Counted from the first letter of the stretch, positions 8,384 to 17,357 are shown. The stretch: 64,000 nucleotides of DNA from Streptomyces sp. NBRC 110028 (GCF_001417735.1 NZ_BBUZ01000036.1:1-64000), one strand, 5' to 3'. Made by a program: numbers and translations. The notes: generated by a model from the letters alone, not told the origin.

Positions 8384-9214
8384 TCAGCGGGCGTCGTCCG
8401 GCAGCAGCCGCGCCAGGGTGCGCACGGCCCGGTACTGCAGGGTTTTGATCGCGCCCTCGTTCTTCCCCATGACGCGGGCGGTCTCGGCGACCGACAGGCC
8501 CTGGAGGAAGCGGAGCGTCACGCACTCCTGCTGCTGCGGGTTGAGTTTTCGCACCGCCTGCAGCAGCGCCGCGTTGGAGAGGGACTCCAGGACGGAGTCC
8601 TCCGGGCTGCGCTCGACCTCGTTGGCGTCGAGCATCTCGCCGGTGGTGACCTCCAGCCGGAAGCGGCTGGACTTGAAGTGGTCGGCGACGAGGTTGCGGG
8701 CGATCGTCACCAGCCAGGCGCCGAAGTCGCGGCCCTGCCAGGTGAAGGTCCCGATGCGGCGCAGGGCGCGCAGGAACGTCTCGCTGGTGAGGTCCTCGGC
8801 CGTGGCCCGGCCGCCGACGCGGTAGTAGATATAGCGGTACACCGTGTCGGCGTACTGGTCGTAGAGGCGCCCGAAGGCCTCGGCCTCGCCCGCCTGGGCG
8901 CGCTCCACGAGGTCCATCATCCGGCGGCTGTCGCTGTCGGCGCTGGGCCGGCGGGCGGTGGAGGCGGCGCCGCGGGAACGTCTGCCGACCGCCGCTCCGC
9001 CGTCGGTGAGGGCATAGCAGGGACTGGCGGCGCCGGACCGGCTGACCGTGCCGTCGGCGGTGCCGGCGGCACCGGCCGGACCGGCGGGCACGGGCGAGGC
9101 GAGGGCGAGGGCGGGGACGGCATACGCGGTGGGGACGAAGCCGCGCAGACAGTCGAGGACCGTTGCGCGCAGCGTAGCCAGGCCCGAGGCGTCAACCCCG
9201 ACGTGTGGGTACAC
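8384..9214 (-). CDS. bldN: ECF sigma factor BldN with N-terminal pro-region
   Basis: A 276-aa ECF sigma factor controlling aerial-hypha genes (chaplins and rodlins in S. coelicolor). The GTG start (complement of 9212-9214) is preceded by GGGAG at 5 bases and gives the recognisable opening YPHVGVDASG. About 99 residues precede region 2 (DLVERAQAGEAEAFGRLYDQ from 101), matching the unusual pro-sequence that is proteolytically removed in S. coelicolor. Region 4 lies at about 215-270 (LNPQQQECVTLRFLQGLSVAE). The pro-region is slightly longer here because of an Ala/Gly/Pro-rich insert near 40-60. The anti-sigma gene rsbN follows on the same strand, 213 bp downstream. Confidence 0.95.
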   Translation of the reverse strand: MYPHVGVDASGLATLRATVLDCLRGFVPTAYAVPALALASPVPAGPAGAAGTADGTVSRSGAASPCYALTDGGAAVGRRSRGAASTARRPSADSDSRRMMDLVERAQAGEAEAFGRLYDQYADTVYRYIYYRVGGRATAEDLTSETFLRALRRIGTFTWQGRDFGAWLVTIARNLVADHFKSSRFRLEVTTGEMLDANEVERSPEDSVLESLSNAALLQAVRKLNPQQQECVTLRFLQGLSVAETARVMGKNEGAIKTLQYRAVRTLARLLPDDAR

Positions 9215-9725
9215 GGGACTCCCAGAGGCAGAGCTTCCATCACGTGCAGTACGGGACCGTTCACCCGCCGTAGGGACGCGTGGGTACCGGTTTGCGTCTA
9301 AGGAGAATAACGCTTCGTATAGGCGGCGCTACACCCAGTTGCTCAAATCATCGTTTCCGTCTGCTTCGTTATGGATTGATGACCGATCAAGTGACGAGTG
9401 CAGTATGGAAGTTGATCGAAAAGCTTCGCTGCTTGTGCGTCGGTATGGCGTGTTGTGACAAAGCGGCGGTAAGGGGACTGGCGGGGGCGCTATGGGTCAG
9501 CAAACGCGGATTGACTGAAACGGGACGGAGGCGGTCGTTCGATGACCCTGCGTATCGCTGCCCATGCCGTCACGCAGCGCGACGATCAGTCAAGCGCGGG
9601 CATGCCCGGTCACCCTCGTTCGGCGACGGTCGGTCACGGCGCCGGGCGCCTCCGGCGACGGCCCGGGCGCATCCGGTTCCGCCGCGAGGGTGACGCGCCG
9701 GTGCCCCGGGCCGGTGCCCCGGGTG
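9215..9725. other. 511-bp gene-free region upstream of bldN
   Basis: No convincing gene is present. The open frames here have poor third-position G/C bias and no family signal. The stretch 9300-9430 is noticeably richer in A/T than its surroundings, which fits the regulatory region of bldN (transcribed leftward). In S. coelicolor bldN is repressed by BldD. I could not identify a full BldD consensus by eye; GTGAC at 9391-9395 is only a half-site. The right end is also the 3' side of the HAD hydrolase gene. Confidence 0.45.
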
Positions 9726-10649
9726 CTAGCGCCTGCGGCGGTGGAGGGCCACGGCGGCGGCCGTGCCGCCCGCCACCGCGCCGACACCGGCCGCGGCCGG
9801 GATGCCGATGCGGGCCGCCTTGCGGCCGGTGCGGTAGTCGCGCAGCCGCCAGCCGCGCTCGCGGGCGTGTTTGCGCAGCTGTCCGTCGGGGTTCACGGCG
9901 TAGGGGTGGCCGACGATCGACAGCATGGGGATGTCGTTGGAGGAGTCGCTGTACGCCGCGCAGCGGCTCAGGTCGAGCCCTTCGGCCGCCGCCAGCGCCC
10001 GTACGGCCTCCGCCTTCGCCGGGCCGTGCAGCGGTTCGCCGACCAGTTTGCCGGTGTACACGCCGCCGACGGACTCGGCCACCGTCCCCAGGGCCCCGGT
10101 CAGCCCGAGCCGCCGGGCGATGATCGTGGCGGTCTCGACGGGGGCCGCGGTCACCAGCCACACCCGCTGCCCGGCGTCCAGGTGGGCCTGGGCGAGAGCG
10201 CGGGTACCGGGCCAGATGCGGTCGGCCATGTACTCGTCGTAGATCTCCTCACCGATCGACATCAGCTCGGCGACCCGGTGGCCCTTGACGATCGACAGCG
10301 CGCTGCTGCGCACGTCCTCCATGTGGGCCGGGTCCTCGACCCCGGCCATCCGGAACCACGTCTGCTGCCAGGCGAAGCGGGCCAGTTCGCGTTTGCGGAA
10401 GAAATGCCGCTTGTAGAGGCCGCGGCCGAAGTGGAAGAGCGCGGCGCCCTGCATGACCGTGTTGTCCAGGTCGAAGAAGGCGGCCGCCTGCTCGTCCCCG
10501 ACCACGGGGAACTCCGGCTCGGCGGCGGTCTGTGGCGGGGGAGTCTCGGCCGACGACTTGCGTGCCGCCTCGGCCGATGCCTCTCCGGCGAGGACGCTCC
10601 GCTCCGTGGCGGATTGTCGACGTCGGGTGAACCATCCCAGTGCGGCCAT
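9726..10649 (-). CDS. HAD-IB family hydrolase (SerB-like)
   Basis: A 307-aa HAD phosphatase of subfamily IB. Residues 1-50 are low-complexity, Ala/Pro/Glu-rich. The nucleophile motif DLDNT is at 60-64, the threonine motif VTAAP near 165, and the metal motif SDSSNDIPML near 238-247. A positively charged, Ala/Gly-rich C-terminus with a possible membrane-anchoring segment (about 283-302) ends in HRRRR. Related actinobacterial proteins, including the CicA-like group, occur near hem and developmental genes. The substrate is unknown; phosphoserine or lysophosphatidic acid are possible from the family. It is monocistronic, with bldN 511 bp away on the same strand. Confidence 0.88.
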   Translation of the reverse strand: MAALGWFTRRRQSATERSVLAGEASAEAARKSSAETPPPQTAAEPEFPVVGDEQAAAFFDLDNTVMQGAALFHFGRGLYKRHFFRKRELARFAWQQTWFRMAGVEDPAHMEDVRSSALSIVKGHRVAELMSIGEEIYDEYMADRIWPGTRALAQAHLDAGQRVWLVTAAPVETATIIARRLGLTGALGTVAESVGGVYTGKLVGEPLHGPAKAEAVRALAAAEGLDLSRCAAYSDSSNDIPMLSIVGHPYAVNPDGQLRKHARERGWRLRDYRTGRKAARIGIPAAAGVGAVAGGTAAAVALHRRRR

Positions 10650-10763
10650 GAAGCGAGCATAGCCACGCCCGCGGTGCTTCCCGTTACGCCCGGGTGTCGC
10701 GCGGATTCAGGTTACGCGAAAGGGGCCGGGCGCGGACGGCCGAGAACGGGCCGGTGGCCGGCG

Positions 10764-11042
10764 TCAGCCGCCGAGGGCGGCGCGCAGCCGCTTCGGGTCG
10801 ACCCGCCAGAAGTCGTGCTGGGCGCCGTCGACGAGGACCACCGGGATCTGCTCCCAGTACGTGCGGTACAGCTCCTCGTCCTGGGTGATGTCCTTCTTCT
10901 CCCAGGGGGTGCCCAGCTCGCCGCAGATCTCCTCGATCACGGCCTCGGCGTCCTCGCAGAGGTGACAGTCGGGCTTGCCGATCAGCGTCACCGTGCGCTC
11001 GCTGGGCTTCTTGCGGGGGCTACGACGCAACAGCGGACTCAT
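10764..11042 (-). CDS. Glutaredoxin/thioredoxin-like small protein
   Basis: A 92-aa protein with a thioredoxin-fold redox motif CHLC (Cys26, Cys29) after the strand VTLIGKPD, followed by a cis-Pro segment QIPVV near 67-71. It belongs to the glutaredoxin-family (DUF836-like) proteins. The start is uncertain. ATG at 11042 gives SPLLRRS, as in relatives; ATG at 11051 would add three residues, and neither has a strong ribosome site. It is divergent from rex, with a 347-bp shared upstream region. Its position beside a redox sensor and haem genes suggests thiol-redox work in the cytoplasm, by inference. Confidence 0.82.
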   Translation of the reverse strand: MSPLLRRSPRKKPSERTVTLIGKPDCHLCEDAEAVIEEICGELGTPWEKKDITQDEELYRTYWEQIPVVLVDGAQHDFWRVDPKRLRAALGG

Positions 11043-11389
11043 GGCACCCATTGTGCGCCCCGTCTCAGGCTCTCCCGGTGAGTTCGGCGGGGGGCCCCGG
11101 GCCGGTTTACGATCGTGGGCGATTTGTTGCTGTCCGGGGGGAAAGCGGTGAGGAGTGAGGGCCCGTGCTCCCCTCGGTGTCCCAGCGGTGCGCGCGCTTC
11201 CATGGGGAACGGTGCGACGCTGGTGGTGGTTCCGCGGCCAGGTCGAAAAGGCGCGTGACACCGGTCACTTTGCTCGGACAAAGCGGACACCATCTTTGTG
11301 CACGCGTTCACAAAGACATAGCCTGGCGTCGATGGGGCGGCCTCACGCCATTCGGCCGCCCGCAGCCCCGCTCTACCCGCAGGAGCACC
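11043..11389. other. Divergent regulatory region glutaredoxin/rex
   Basis: A 347-bp region between divergent genes. It contains the Rex operator at 11296-11313 and must hold the promoter of the rex-hem operon. The reading frames that cross it on both strands lack family signal. I see no other clear operator or RNA element. Confidence 0.55.
11296..11313 (+). promoter_or_regulatory. Rex operator (ROP) upstream of rex-hemACDB
   Basis: The 18-bp sequence TTGTGCACGCGTTCACAA matches the streptomycete Rex consensus TTGTGAAnnnnTTCACAA with a single mismatch at position 6. It lies 77 bp upstream of the rex start codon. Rex leaves this site when NADH/NAD+ rises, so autoregulation of rex and redox control of hem genes are expected, as established in S. 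coelicolor. Confidence 0.92.
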
Positions 11390-12217
11390 GTGGCAACTGG
11401 CCGAACTCACCGACCGGCGACCCGAAGCCGAGGAATCCCCGAGGCCACCGTCGCCCGGCTACCGCTGTATCTGCGCGCCCTGACCGCGCTCTCCGAGCGT
11501 TCGGTGCCCACGGTGTCCTCCGAGGAACTCGCGACCGCCGCCGGGGTCAATTCGGCCAAGCTGCGCAAGGACTTCTCGTACCTCGGTTCGTACGGCACCC
11601 GGGGCGTCGGCTACGACGTGGAGTACCTCGTCTATCAGATCTCGCGGGAGCTCGGCCTCACGCAGGACTGGCCGGTCGTGATCGTCGGTATCGGTAACCT
11701 CGGCGCCGCGCTCGCCAACTACGGCGGCTTCGCCTCCCGTGGCTTCCGGGTCGCCGCGCTGATCGACGCCGATCCGGCGATGGCCGGGAAGCCGGTCGCG
11801 GGGATCGCGGTGCAGCACACCGACGAGCTCGAGAAGATCATCGACGACAACGGGGTCTCGATCGGCGTCATCGCCACCCCGGCCGGTGCCGCCCAGCAGG
11901 TCTGTGACCGCCTCGTCGCGGCCGGGATCACCTCGATCCTGAACTTCGCGCCCACCGTGCTGTCCGTTCCGGAGGGTGTGGACGTCCGTAAGGTCGACCT
12001 CTCGATCGAGCTGCAGATCCTCGCCTTCCACGAGCAGCGCAAGGCGGGCGAGGAGGCCACCCCGCCCGAGCGGGAGACGGCCGGAACCGGTGAGCCGGGC
12101 GTCGCGACGACGCCCAAGCGGCCCTCCGTCGCCGCGGACCGCCCCGCCGCCGGTGCGTCCGGCGACGGCAGCCGGCAGGGACCTGACGGGGATGTGCCCG
12201 CCGTGATGCCGGCATGA
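11390..12217 (+). CDS. rex: Redox-sensing transcriptional repressor Rex
   Basis: A 275-aa NADH/NAD+-sensing repressor. GTG 11390 gives ATGRTHRPATRSRGIPEATV, which matches the known N-terminus, with AGGAG 4-5 bases upstream. The winged-helix domain covers about 18-85 (LPLYLRALTALSE, then SSEELATAAGVNSAKLRKD). The Rossmann domain begins with IVGIGNLG at 98-105, and domain-swapping C-terminal helix IELQILAFHEQRK lies near 210-222. A 45-residue Pro/Ala-rich tail follows, ending DGDVPAVMPA. It shares an ATGA overlap with hemA, so it heads a coupled rex-hemACDB operon behind its own operator. Confidence 0.97.
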   Translation: MATGRTHRPATRSRGIPEATVARLPLYLRALTALSERSVPTVSSEELATAAGVNSAKLRKDFSYLGSYGTRGVGYDVEYLVYQISRELGLTQDWPVVIVGIGNLGAALANYGGFASRGFRVAALIDADPAMAGKPVAGIAVQHTDELEKIIDDNGVSIGVIATPAGAAQQVCDRLVAAGITSILNFAPTVLSVPEGVDVRKVDLSIELQILAFHEQRKAGEEATPPERETAGTGEPGVATTPKRPSVAADRPAAGASGDGSRQGPDGDVPAVMPA

Positions 12218-13716
12218 GTCTCCTCGTCGTCGGAATGAGTCACCGCAGCGCGCCCGTGAGCGTGCTGGAGCGCGCCGCCCTGGTGGGGGACGAGCAGACG
12301 AAGCTGCTGCAGGACACGCTCGCCGCCGATCCCGCCACCGAGGCCGCGGTGCTGGCCACCTGCAACCGGATCGAGCTGTACGCCGATGTGGACAAGTTCC
12401 ACGCCGGAGTGGCCGAACTGTCCACCCTGATCGCCCAGCACACCGGCGTCGGCCTGGACGAGCTGACCCCGTACCTCTACGTCCACTACGAGGACCGGGC
12501 CGTCCACCACCTCTTCTCGGTGGCCTGCGGACTGGACTCGATGGTCGTCGGCGAGGGCCAGATCCTCGGTCAGATCAAGGACGCGCTCGCGCTCGGCCAG
12601 GAGCTGCACACCGCGGGCCGGATGCTGAACGACCTCTTCCAGCAGGCGCTGCGGGTCGGCAAGCGGGCGCACAGCGAGACCGGGATCGACAAGGCCGGGC
12701 AGTCGCTGGTGACCTTCGGCCTGGAGCAGCTGGCCGGCGGCGAGCCGGTGGCGGCGTGGGCGGCCGGGAAGCGTGCGCTGGTGATCGGCGCCGGATCGAT
12801 GTCCTCGCTGGCCGCGACGACCCTCGCGCGCGCCGGGGTGGCAGAACTGGTGATCGCCAACAGGACGTTGGAGCGGGCCCTGCGGCTCGCCGAGTCCCTC
12901 GTGGGCCAGCACGCCGGGCTGGGCTCGGGCATCGCCGTCGCCGACCGCGCGGCCGACGCCGCGCGGGAGGCCGCCCCGGAGCGGCGGACCGGGCTGATCG
13001 CCCGCGCCGTGCCGCGCGACCGGGTCGGGGGCGAGCTGCCGCACGCCGACATCGTCGTCTCCTGTACGGGCGCGACCGGCCTGGTGCTGACCGAGGACGA
13101 TCTGCGCACCGCCCTCACCCAGCGGGCGGGCTGCCCCTCCGGCGGGCGCGCCGCCACCGTCTCGCTGCTCGATCTGGCGATGCCGCGCGACATAGACGCG
13201 GCGGCGCACCGGATCGAGGGACTGCGGCTGGTCGACATCGAGTCCCTCGCCGAGGCGGCCGCCACCCCCGACGACGACTCGGACTCCTCCGCGGGCGCGC
13301 TGGCCGCCGATGTCGACAAGGTCCGCGGAATCGTCTCCGCCGAGGTGTCCGCCTTCGGGGCGGCCCAGCGCGCCGCGCACATCACGCCGACGGTGGTCGC
13401 GCTGCGTACCATGGCGGCAGATGTCGTCGCGAGTGAGATCGCCCGGCTCGACGGACGCCTGCCCGATCTGGACGACAAGCAGCGCTCGGAGATCACCCAG
13501 ACGGTGCGCCGGGTCGTCGACAAGCTGCTGCACGCGCCCACCGTGCGGGTCAAGGAGCTGGCGAGCACTCCGGGCGGCGCGGGATACGCGGACGCGCTGC
13601 GCGAGCTCTTCGACCTCGACCCCCAGGCGGTTGCCGCCGTCAGCCGGGCCGACACCAGCGGCTCGGGCCCCGTGGCCGCCGCCGAACCGAACGACCCGAA
13701 GGGAGGCAGGGCATGA
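12214..13716 (+). CDS. hemA: Glutamyl-tRNA reductase
   Basis: A 500-aa enzyme catalysing the first step of C5 haem synthesis: NADPH reduction of glutamyl-tRNA to glutamate-1-semialdehyde. Seen: the N-terminal catalytic domain with VGMSHRSAP (6-14) and nucleophile Cys50 in LATCNRIELYA; EGQILGQIKDA near 114; the NADP-binding GAGSMSSLA near 190; and a C-terminal dimerisation helix. It is longer than enterobacterial HemA (about 418 aa) because of inserts in the NADP domain (residues about 235-270 and 350-365), as in other streptomycetes. The start overlaps the rex stop (ATGA) and the end overlaps hemC. Confidence 0.97.
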   Translation: MSLLVVGMSHRSAPVSVLERAALVGDEQTKLLQDTLAADPATEAAVLATCNRIELYADVDKFHAGVAELSTLIAQHTGVGLDELTPYLYVHYEDRAVHHLFSVACGLDSMVVGEGQILGQIKDALALGQELHTAGRMLNDLFQQALRVGKRAHSETGIDKAGQSLVTFGLEQLAGGEPVAAWAAGKRALVIGAGSMSSLAATTLARAGVAELVIANRTLERALRLAESLVGQHAGLGSGIAVADRAADAAREAAPERRTGLIARAVPRDRVGGELPHADIVVSCTGATGLVLTEDDLRTALTQRAGCPSGGRAATVSLLDLAMPRDIDAAAHRIEGLRLVDIESLAEAAATPDDDSDSSAGALAADVDKVRGIVSAEVSAFGAAQRAAHITPTVVALRTMAADVVASEIARLDGRLPDLDDKQRSEITQTVRRVVDKLLHAPTVRVKELASTPGGAGYADALRELFDLDPQAVAAVSRADTSGSGPVAAAEPNDPKGGRA

Positions 13717-14678
13717 CCGCCCCCGCCACCCCGCTGCGGCTGGGGACCCGCCGCAGCGCGCTCGCCAAGGCCCAGTCCGGCCTGATAGCCGACGCGGTGC
13801 GCGAGCTGACCGGCCGCCCCGTCGAGCTGGTCGAGATCACGACGTACGGGGACGTCTCGCGCGAGCATCTGGCGCAGATCGGCGGCACCGGCGTCTTCGT
13901 CTCGGCGCTGCGCGAGGCGCTGCTGGGCGGTGAGATCGACTTCGCCGTCCACTCGCTGAAGGACCTGCCGACCGCCGAGCCCGAGGGTCTGACGCTGGCC
14001 GCGATACCGCGGCGCGAGGACCCGCGGGACGCGCTCATCGCGCGCGACGGCCTCACCTTCGAACAGCTGCCGCCCGGCGCCCGGATAGGCACCGGATCGC
14101 CGCGCCGCGCCGCGCAGCTCAATGCCTGGGCGCGCTCGTTCGGGCTCGATGTCGAGACGGTGCCGATCCGCGGCAACGTCGGCACCCGGATCGGCTACGT
14201 CCGCTCCGGTGAACTGGACGCCGTGGTGCTCGCCGCCGCCGGGCTGATCCGCCTCGGGCGGATCGGCGAGGCGACCGGGCTCCTCGACGCCGACCATGTT
14301 TTGCCCGCCCCCGGCCAGGGGGCCCTGGCAGTCGAATGTGCCGCGGCCGACGCGGAGACGACTGCCCTGCTCGCCGGACTCGACGACCCGCACACGCGGG
14401 CCGCCGTGATCGCCGAGCGTTCCCTGCTCGCCGCCCTGGAGGCCGGCTGCAGCGCACCTGTGGGGGCGCTGGCCGACCTGTTGGGCGACGGTCAGGTTGT
14501 CACCGAAATGCGCCTGCGCGGCGTCGTCGGCACGACCGACGGCTCGACGCTGGTGCAGCTGTCCACCACCGGTCCCGTACCCGCGTCGCCCGACAAGGCC
14601 GCGGACCTCGGTCGCGAACTCGCCACCGAGATGCTTGCCAAGGGTGCGGCCGGTCTTATGGGGGAGCGAGCACTTTGA
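13713..14678 (+). CDS. hemC: Porphobilinogen deaminase (hydroxymethylbilane synthase)
   Basis: A 321-aa enzyme that joins four porphobilinogen units into hydroxymethylbilane. Seen: LRLGTRRSALAKAQ at the N-terminus, the catalytic HSLKDLPT near 88-95 including the essential Asp, arginine-rich GTGSPRRAAQL near 128-138, and the dipyrromethane-cofactor Cys246 in LEAGCSAPVGA. Length is normal. The ATG overlaps the hemA stop by four bases, and the stop overlaps the TTG start of hemD, so expression is coupled throughout the operon. Confidence 0.97.
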   Translation: MTAPATPLRLGTRRSALAKAQSGLIADAVRELTGRPVELVEITTYGDVSREHLAQIGGTGVFVSALREALLGGEIDFAVHSLKDLPTAEPEGLTLAAIPRREDPRDALIARDGLTFEQLPPGARIGTGSPRRAAQLNAWARSFGLDVETVPIRGNVGTRIGYVRSGELDAVVLAAAGLIRLGRIGEATGLLDADHVLPAPGQGALAVECAAADAETTALLAGLDDPHTRAAVIAERSLLAALEAGCSAPVGALADLLGDGQVVTEMRLRGVVGTTDGSTLVQLSTTGPVPASPDKAADLGRELATEMLAKGAAGLMGERAL

Positions 14679-16336
14679 ACCCCAACGCCCCTAATCACCC
14701 CGGCTGCGGGCACGTCACCTTCCTCGGTGCCGGCCCTGGAGATCCGGGCCTACTGACGCTGCGTGCCGTGGAGGCACTGGCCGCCGCGGACGTGCTGATC
14801 GCCGACCCGCACGTGCTCGACGTGGTGCGTACGCACGTCAGGCCGGGCGTGGCCGCGGAGGCTCAGGGCACGCCGGGGCAGGCCCCTGACGTGTCGTCAG
14901 GAGCCGCCGAGGTCCCGGTACTCCGGGACAGCACCAATCTTGTCATGGCGGCCGCGCGCGGCGGCAAGCGGGTCGTCCGCGCGGTCGCGGGCGACCCCGG
15001 CCTCGACGGGAACGCCGCCGACGAGATGCTCGCGTGCGCCGCCGAGGGCATCGTCTTCGAGGTGGTCCCCGGTGTCGCGTCCGTGGTGGGCGTGCCCGCC
15101 TACGCGGGGGTGCCGCTGCGGGACTCCCAGGGCGCCGATGTGCGCTTCGTGGACGCCCGCAGCGCCGATGAGCGCTGCTGGAGCGAGGTCGGCTCGTCCG
15201 ACGCGACGGCCGTCGTCTCCGCCACCCTGGAGACGGTCGCGGCCGCCGCGGGCGAGCTGGTGTCCGCGGGTCGCAAGCCGGACACCCCGCTGACGGTCAC
15301 CGTCGCCGGTACCACCACCCGGCAGCGCACCTGGACGGCGACGCTCGGCACCATCGCGCAGGTGCTGAAGTCCGCGAAGGTGCTGCCGTCGCCGCAGGGC
15401 TCGCAGCCCGTGATAGCGGTCGTCGGCGAGAGTGGCGCGGCCGAGCGGCGCGATCAGCTGTCCTGGTTCGAGTCCAAGCCGCTGTTCGGCTGGAAGGTCC
15501 TGGTGCCGCGCACCAAGGAGCAGGCCGCCTCGCTCTCGGACCAGCTGCGCAGCTACGGCGCGGTGCCCAGCGAGGTGCCGACGATCGCCGTCGAGCCGCC
15601 GCGTACTCCGCAGCAGATGGAGCGCGCGGTCAAGGGCCTGGTCACCGGCCGCTACGAGTGGATCGCCTTCACCTCGGTCAACGCGGTCAAGGCGGTGCGC
15701 GAGAAGTTCGAGGAGTACGGGCTCGACGCCCGCGCGTTCGCCGGGATCAAGGTCGCGGCGGTGGGCGAGCAGACCGCCAAGTCGCTGATCGAGTTCGGTG
15801 TGAAGCCGGATCTGGTGCCCAGCGGTGAGCAGTCCGCGGCCGGGCTGCTGGAGGACTGGCCGCCGTACGACCCGGTCTTCGACCCGATCGACCGGGTGTT
15901 CCTGCCGCGTGCCGACATCGCCACCGAGACCCTGGTCGCCGGGCTGATCGAGCTGGGCTGGGAGGTCGACGACGTCACCGCGTACCGCACCGTGCGCGCC
16001 TCGCCGCCGCCGGCCGAGACCCGTGAGGCGATCAAGGGCGGCGGGTTCGACGCGGTGCTGTTCACCTCGTCGTCCACCGTGCGGAACCTCGTCGGCATCG
16101 CGGGCAAGCCGCACAATGTCACTGTCATCGCCTGTATCGGCCCGGCCACCGCGAAGACCGCGGAGGAGCACGGCCTGCGGGTGGACGTGCTGTCGCCCGA
16201 GCCCTCGGTGCTCAAGCTGGCCGAGGCGCTCGCGGACTTCGGCGCGGCGCGGCGCCAGGCCGCGGTCGAGGCCGGGGACCCGGTCACGCGCCCGAGCGAG
16301 CGACGGCCCGGATCGCGTAGGAGGGCACGCTCTTGA
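14675..16336 (+). CDS. hemD: Uroporphyrinogen-III synthase fused to a SUMT-like methyltransferase domain
   Basis: A 553-aa fusion starting at TTG 14675, which overlaps the hemC stop (TTGA) and has GGGGGAG 8 bases upstream. Residues about 12-255 resemble an SAM-dependent uroporphyrinogen-III methyltransferase (FLGAGPGDPGLLTLRA at 17-32; FEVVPGVASVVGVPAYAG near 128-145). Residues about 270-525 are the uroporphyrinogen-III synthase that cyclises hydroxymethylbilane (LFGWKVLVPRTKEQA, FTSVNAVKAV, FTSSSTVRNL). The SUMT domain is divergent: the usual RLKGGDPFVFGRG stretch reads VVRAVAGDPGLDGN, so methylation activity is doubtful. The Arg-rich tail overlaps hemB. Confidence 0.93.
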   Translation: MNPNAPNHPGCGHVTFLGAGPGDPGLLTLRAVEALAAADVLIADPHVLDVVRTHVRPGVAAEAQGTPGQAPDVSSGAAEVPVLRDSTNLVMAAARGGKRVVRAVAGDPGLDGNAADEMLACAAEGIVFEVVPGVASVVGVPAYAGVPLRDSQGADVRFVDARSADERCWSEVGSSDATAVVSATLETVAAAAGELVSAGRKPDTPLTVTVAGTTTRQRTWTATLGTIAQVLKSAKVLPSPQGSQPVIAVVGESGAAERRDQLSWFESKPLFGWKVLVPRTKEQAASLSDQLRSYGAVPSEVPTIAVEPPRTPQQMERAVKGLVTGRYEWIAFTSVNAVKAVREKFEEYGLDARAFAGIKVAAVGEQTAKSLIEFGVKPDLVPSGEQSAAGLLEDWPPYDPVFDPIDRVFLPRADIATETLVAGLIELGWEVDDVTAYRTVRASPPPAETREAIKGGGFDAVLFTSSSTVRNLVGIAGKPHNVTVIACIGPATAKTAEEHGLRVDVLSPEPSVLKLAEALADFGAARRQAAVEAGDPVTRPSERRPGSRRRARS

Positions 16337-17337
16337 GCACGAGGTACGGCAGCTTCCCGGACGCCCGGCCGCGCCGGCTGCGCACCACGCCGGCGATGCG
16401 GCGCATGGTCGCCGAGACCCGGCTGCACCCGGCCGAGCTGATCCTTCCCGCGTTCGTGCGGGAGGGCGTGAGCGAGCCGGTGCCCCTGCAGTCGATGCCG
16501 GGCGTCGTCCAGCACACCCGGGACTCGCTGCGGAAGGCCGCGGCCGAGGCGGTCGCGGCGGGCATCGGCGGGATCATGCTGTTCGGGGTGCCGGAGGAGT
16601 CCAAGAAGGACGCCGTCGGCACCCCTGGCACCGACCCGGACGGCATCCTCCAGCAGGCCATCCGCGATGTGCGCGGCGAGGTCGGCGACGACCTCGTGAT
16701 CATGTCGGACCTGTGCCTGGACGAGCACATCGACCACGGCCACTGCGGCGTCCTCGACGCTGAGGGCCGCGTCGACAACGACGCCACCCTGGAGCGCTAC
16801 GCCGAGATGGCCCGCGTCCAGGCCGACGCGGGCGTCCACACGGTCGGCCCGAGCGGCATGATGGACGGCCAGGTCGGCGTGATCCGCGAGGCCCTGGACG
16901 ACGCCGGGTACCAGGACGTGTCGATCCTCGCCTACACCGCCAAGTACGCCTCCGCCTTCTACGGCCCGTTCCGCGAGGCGGTCGGCTCGTCGCTGAAGGG
17001 CGACCGCAAGACCTACCAGCAGGACCCGCCCAACGCCCGCGAGGCGCTGCGCGAGCTGGAACTCGACCTGGCCGAGGGCGCCGACATGGTCATGGTCAAG
17101 CCCGCGCTGCCGTACCTGGACATCCTGCGGCAGATCGCGGACGCGGTGGACGTGCCGGTCGCCGCGTACCAGATCTCCGGCGAGTACGCGATGGTCGAGT
17201 CGGCCGCCGCCAACGGCTGGATCGACCGCGACCGCGCCATCATGGAGACCCTGACCTCCATCCGCCGCGCGGGCGCGGGGATGATCCTCACCTACTGGGC
17301 CACGGAGGTCGCACAGCGGCTGAACCGCGGCGAGTAG
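16333..17337 (+). CDS. hemB: Delta-aminolevulinic acid dehydratase (porphobilinogen synthase)
   Basis: A 334-aa enzyme condensing two 5-aminolevulinate molecules into porphobilinogen. Schiff-base lysines are Lys204 (AYTAKYASAF) and Lys256 (MVMVKPALPY). The metal loop reads DLCLDEHIDHGHCG (126-139): two Cys remain but the middle one is Asp130, which suggests a Mg-type or mixed site rather than a three-Cys zinc site. The start is TTG 16333, overlapping the hemD stop, with GGAGGG 8-13 bases upstream. It is the last gene of the rex-hemACDB operon and is followed by a strong hairpin. Confidence 0.96.
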   Translation: MSTRYGSFPDARPRRLRTTPAMRRMVAETRLHPAELILPAFVREGVSEPVPLQSMPGVVQHTRDSLRKAAAEAVAAGIGGIMLFGVPEESKKDAVGTPGTDPDGILQQAIRDVRGEVGDDLVIMSDLCLDEHIDHGHCGVLDAEGRVDNDATLERYAEMARVQADAGVHTVGPSGMMDGQVGVIREALDDAGYQDVSILAYTAKYASAFYGPFREAVGSSLKGDRKTYQQDPPNAREALRELELDLAEGADMVMVKPALPYLDILRQIADAVDVPVAAYQISGEYAMVESAAANGWIDRDRAIMETLTSIRRAGAGMILTYWATEVAQRLNRGE

Positions 17338-17357
17338 CTTTTTCTCGAGGCCGACAG

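Noticed and set aside
9280..9693. A 137-codon plus-strand frame upstream of bldN.
   Set aside because: Low GC at third positions, no ribosome site, no family; the region is better seen as regulatory.
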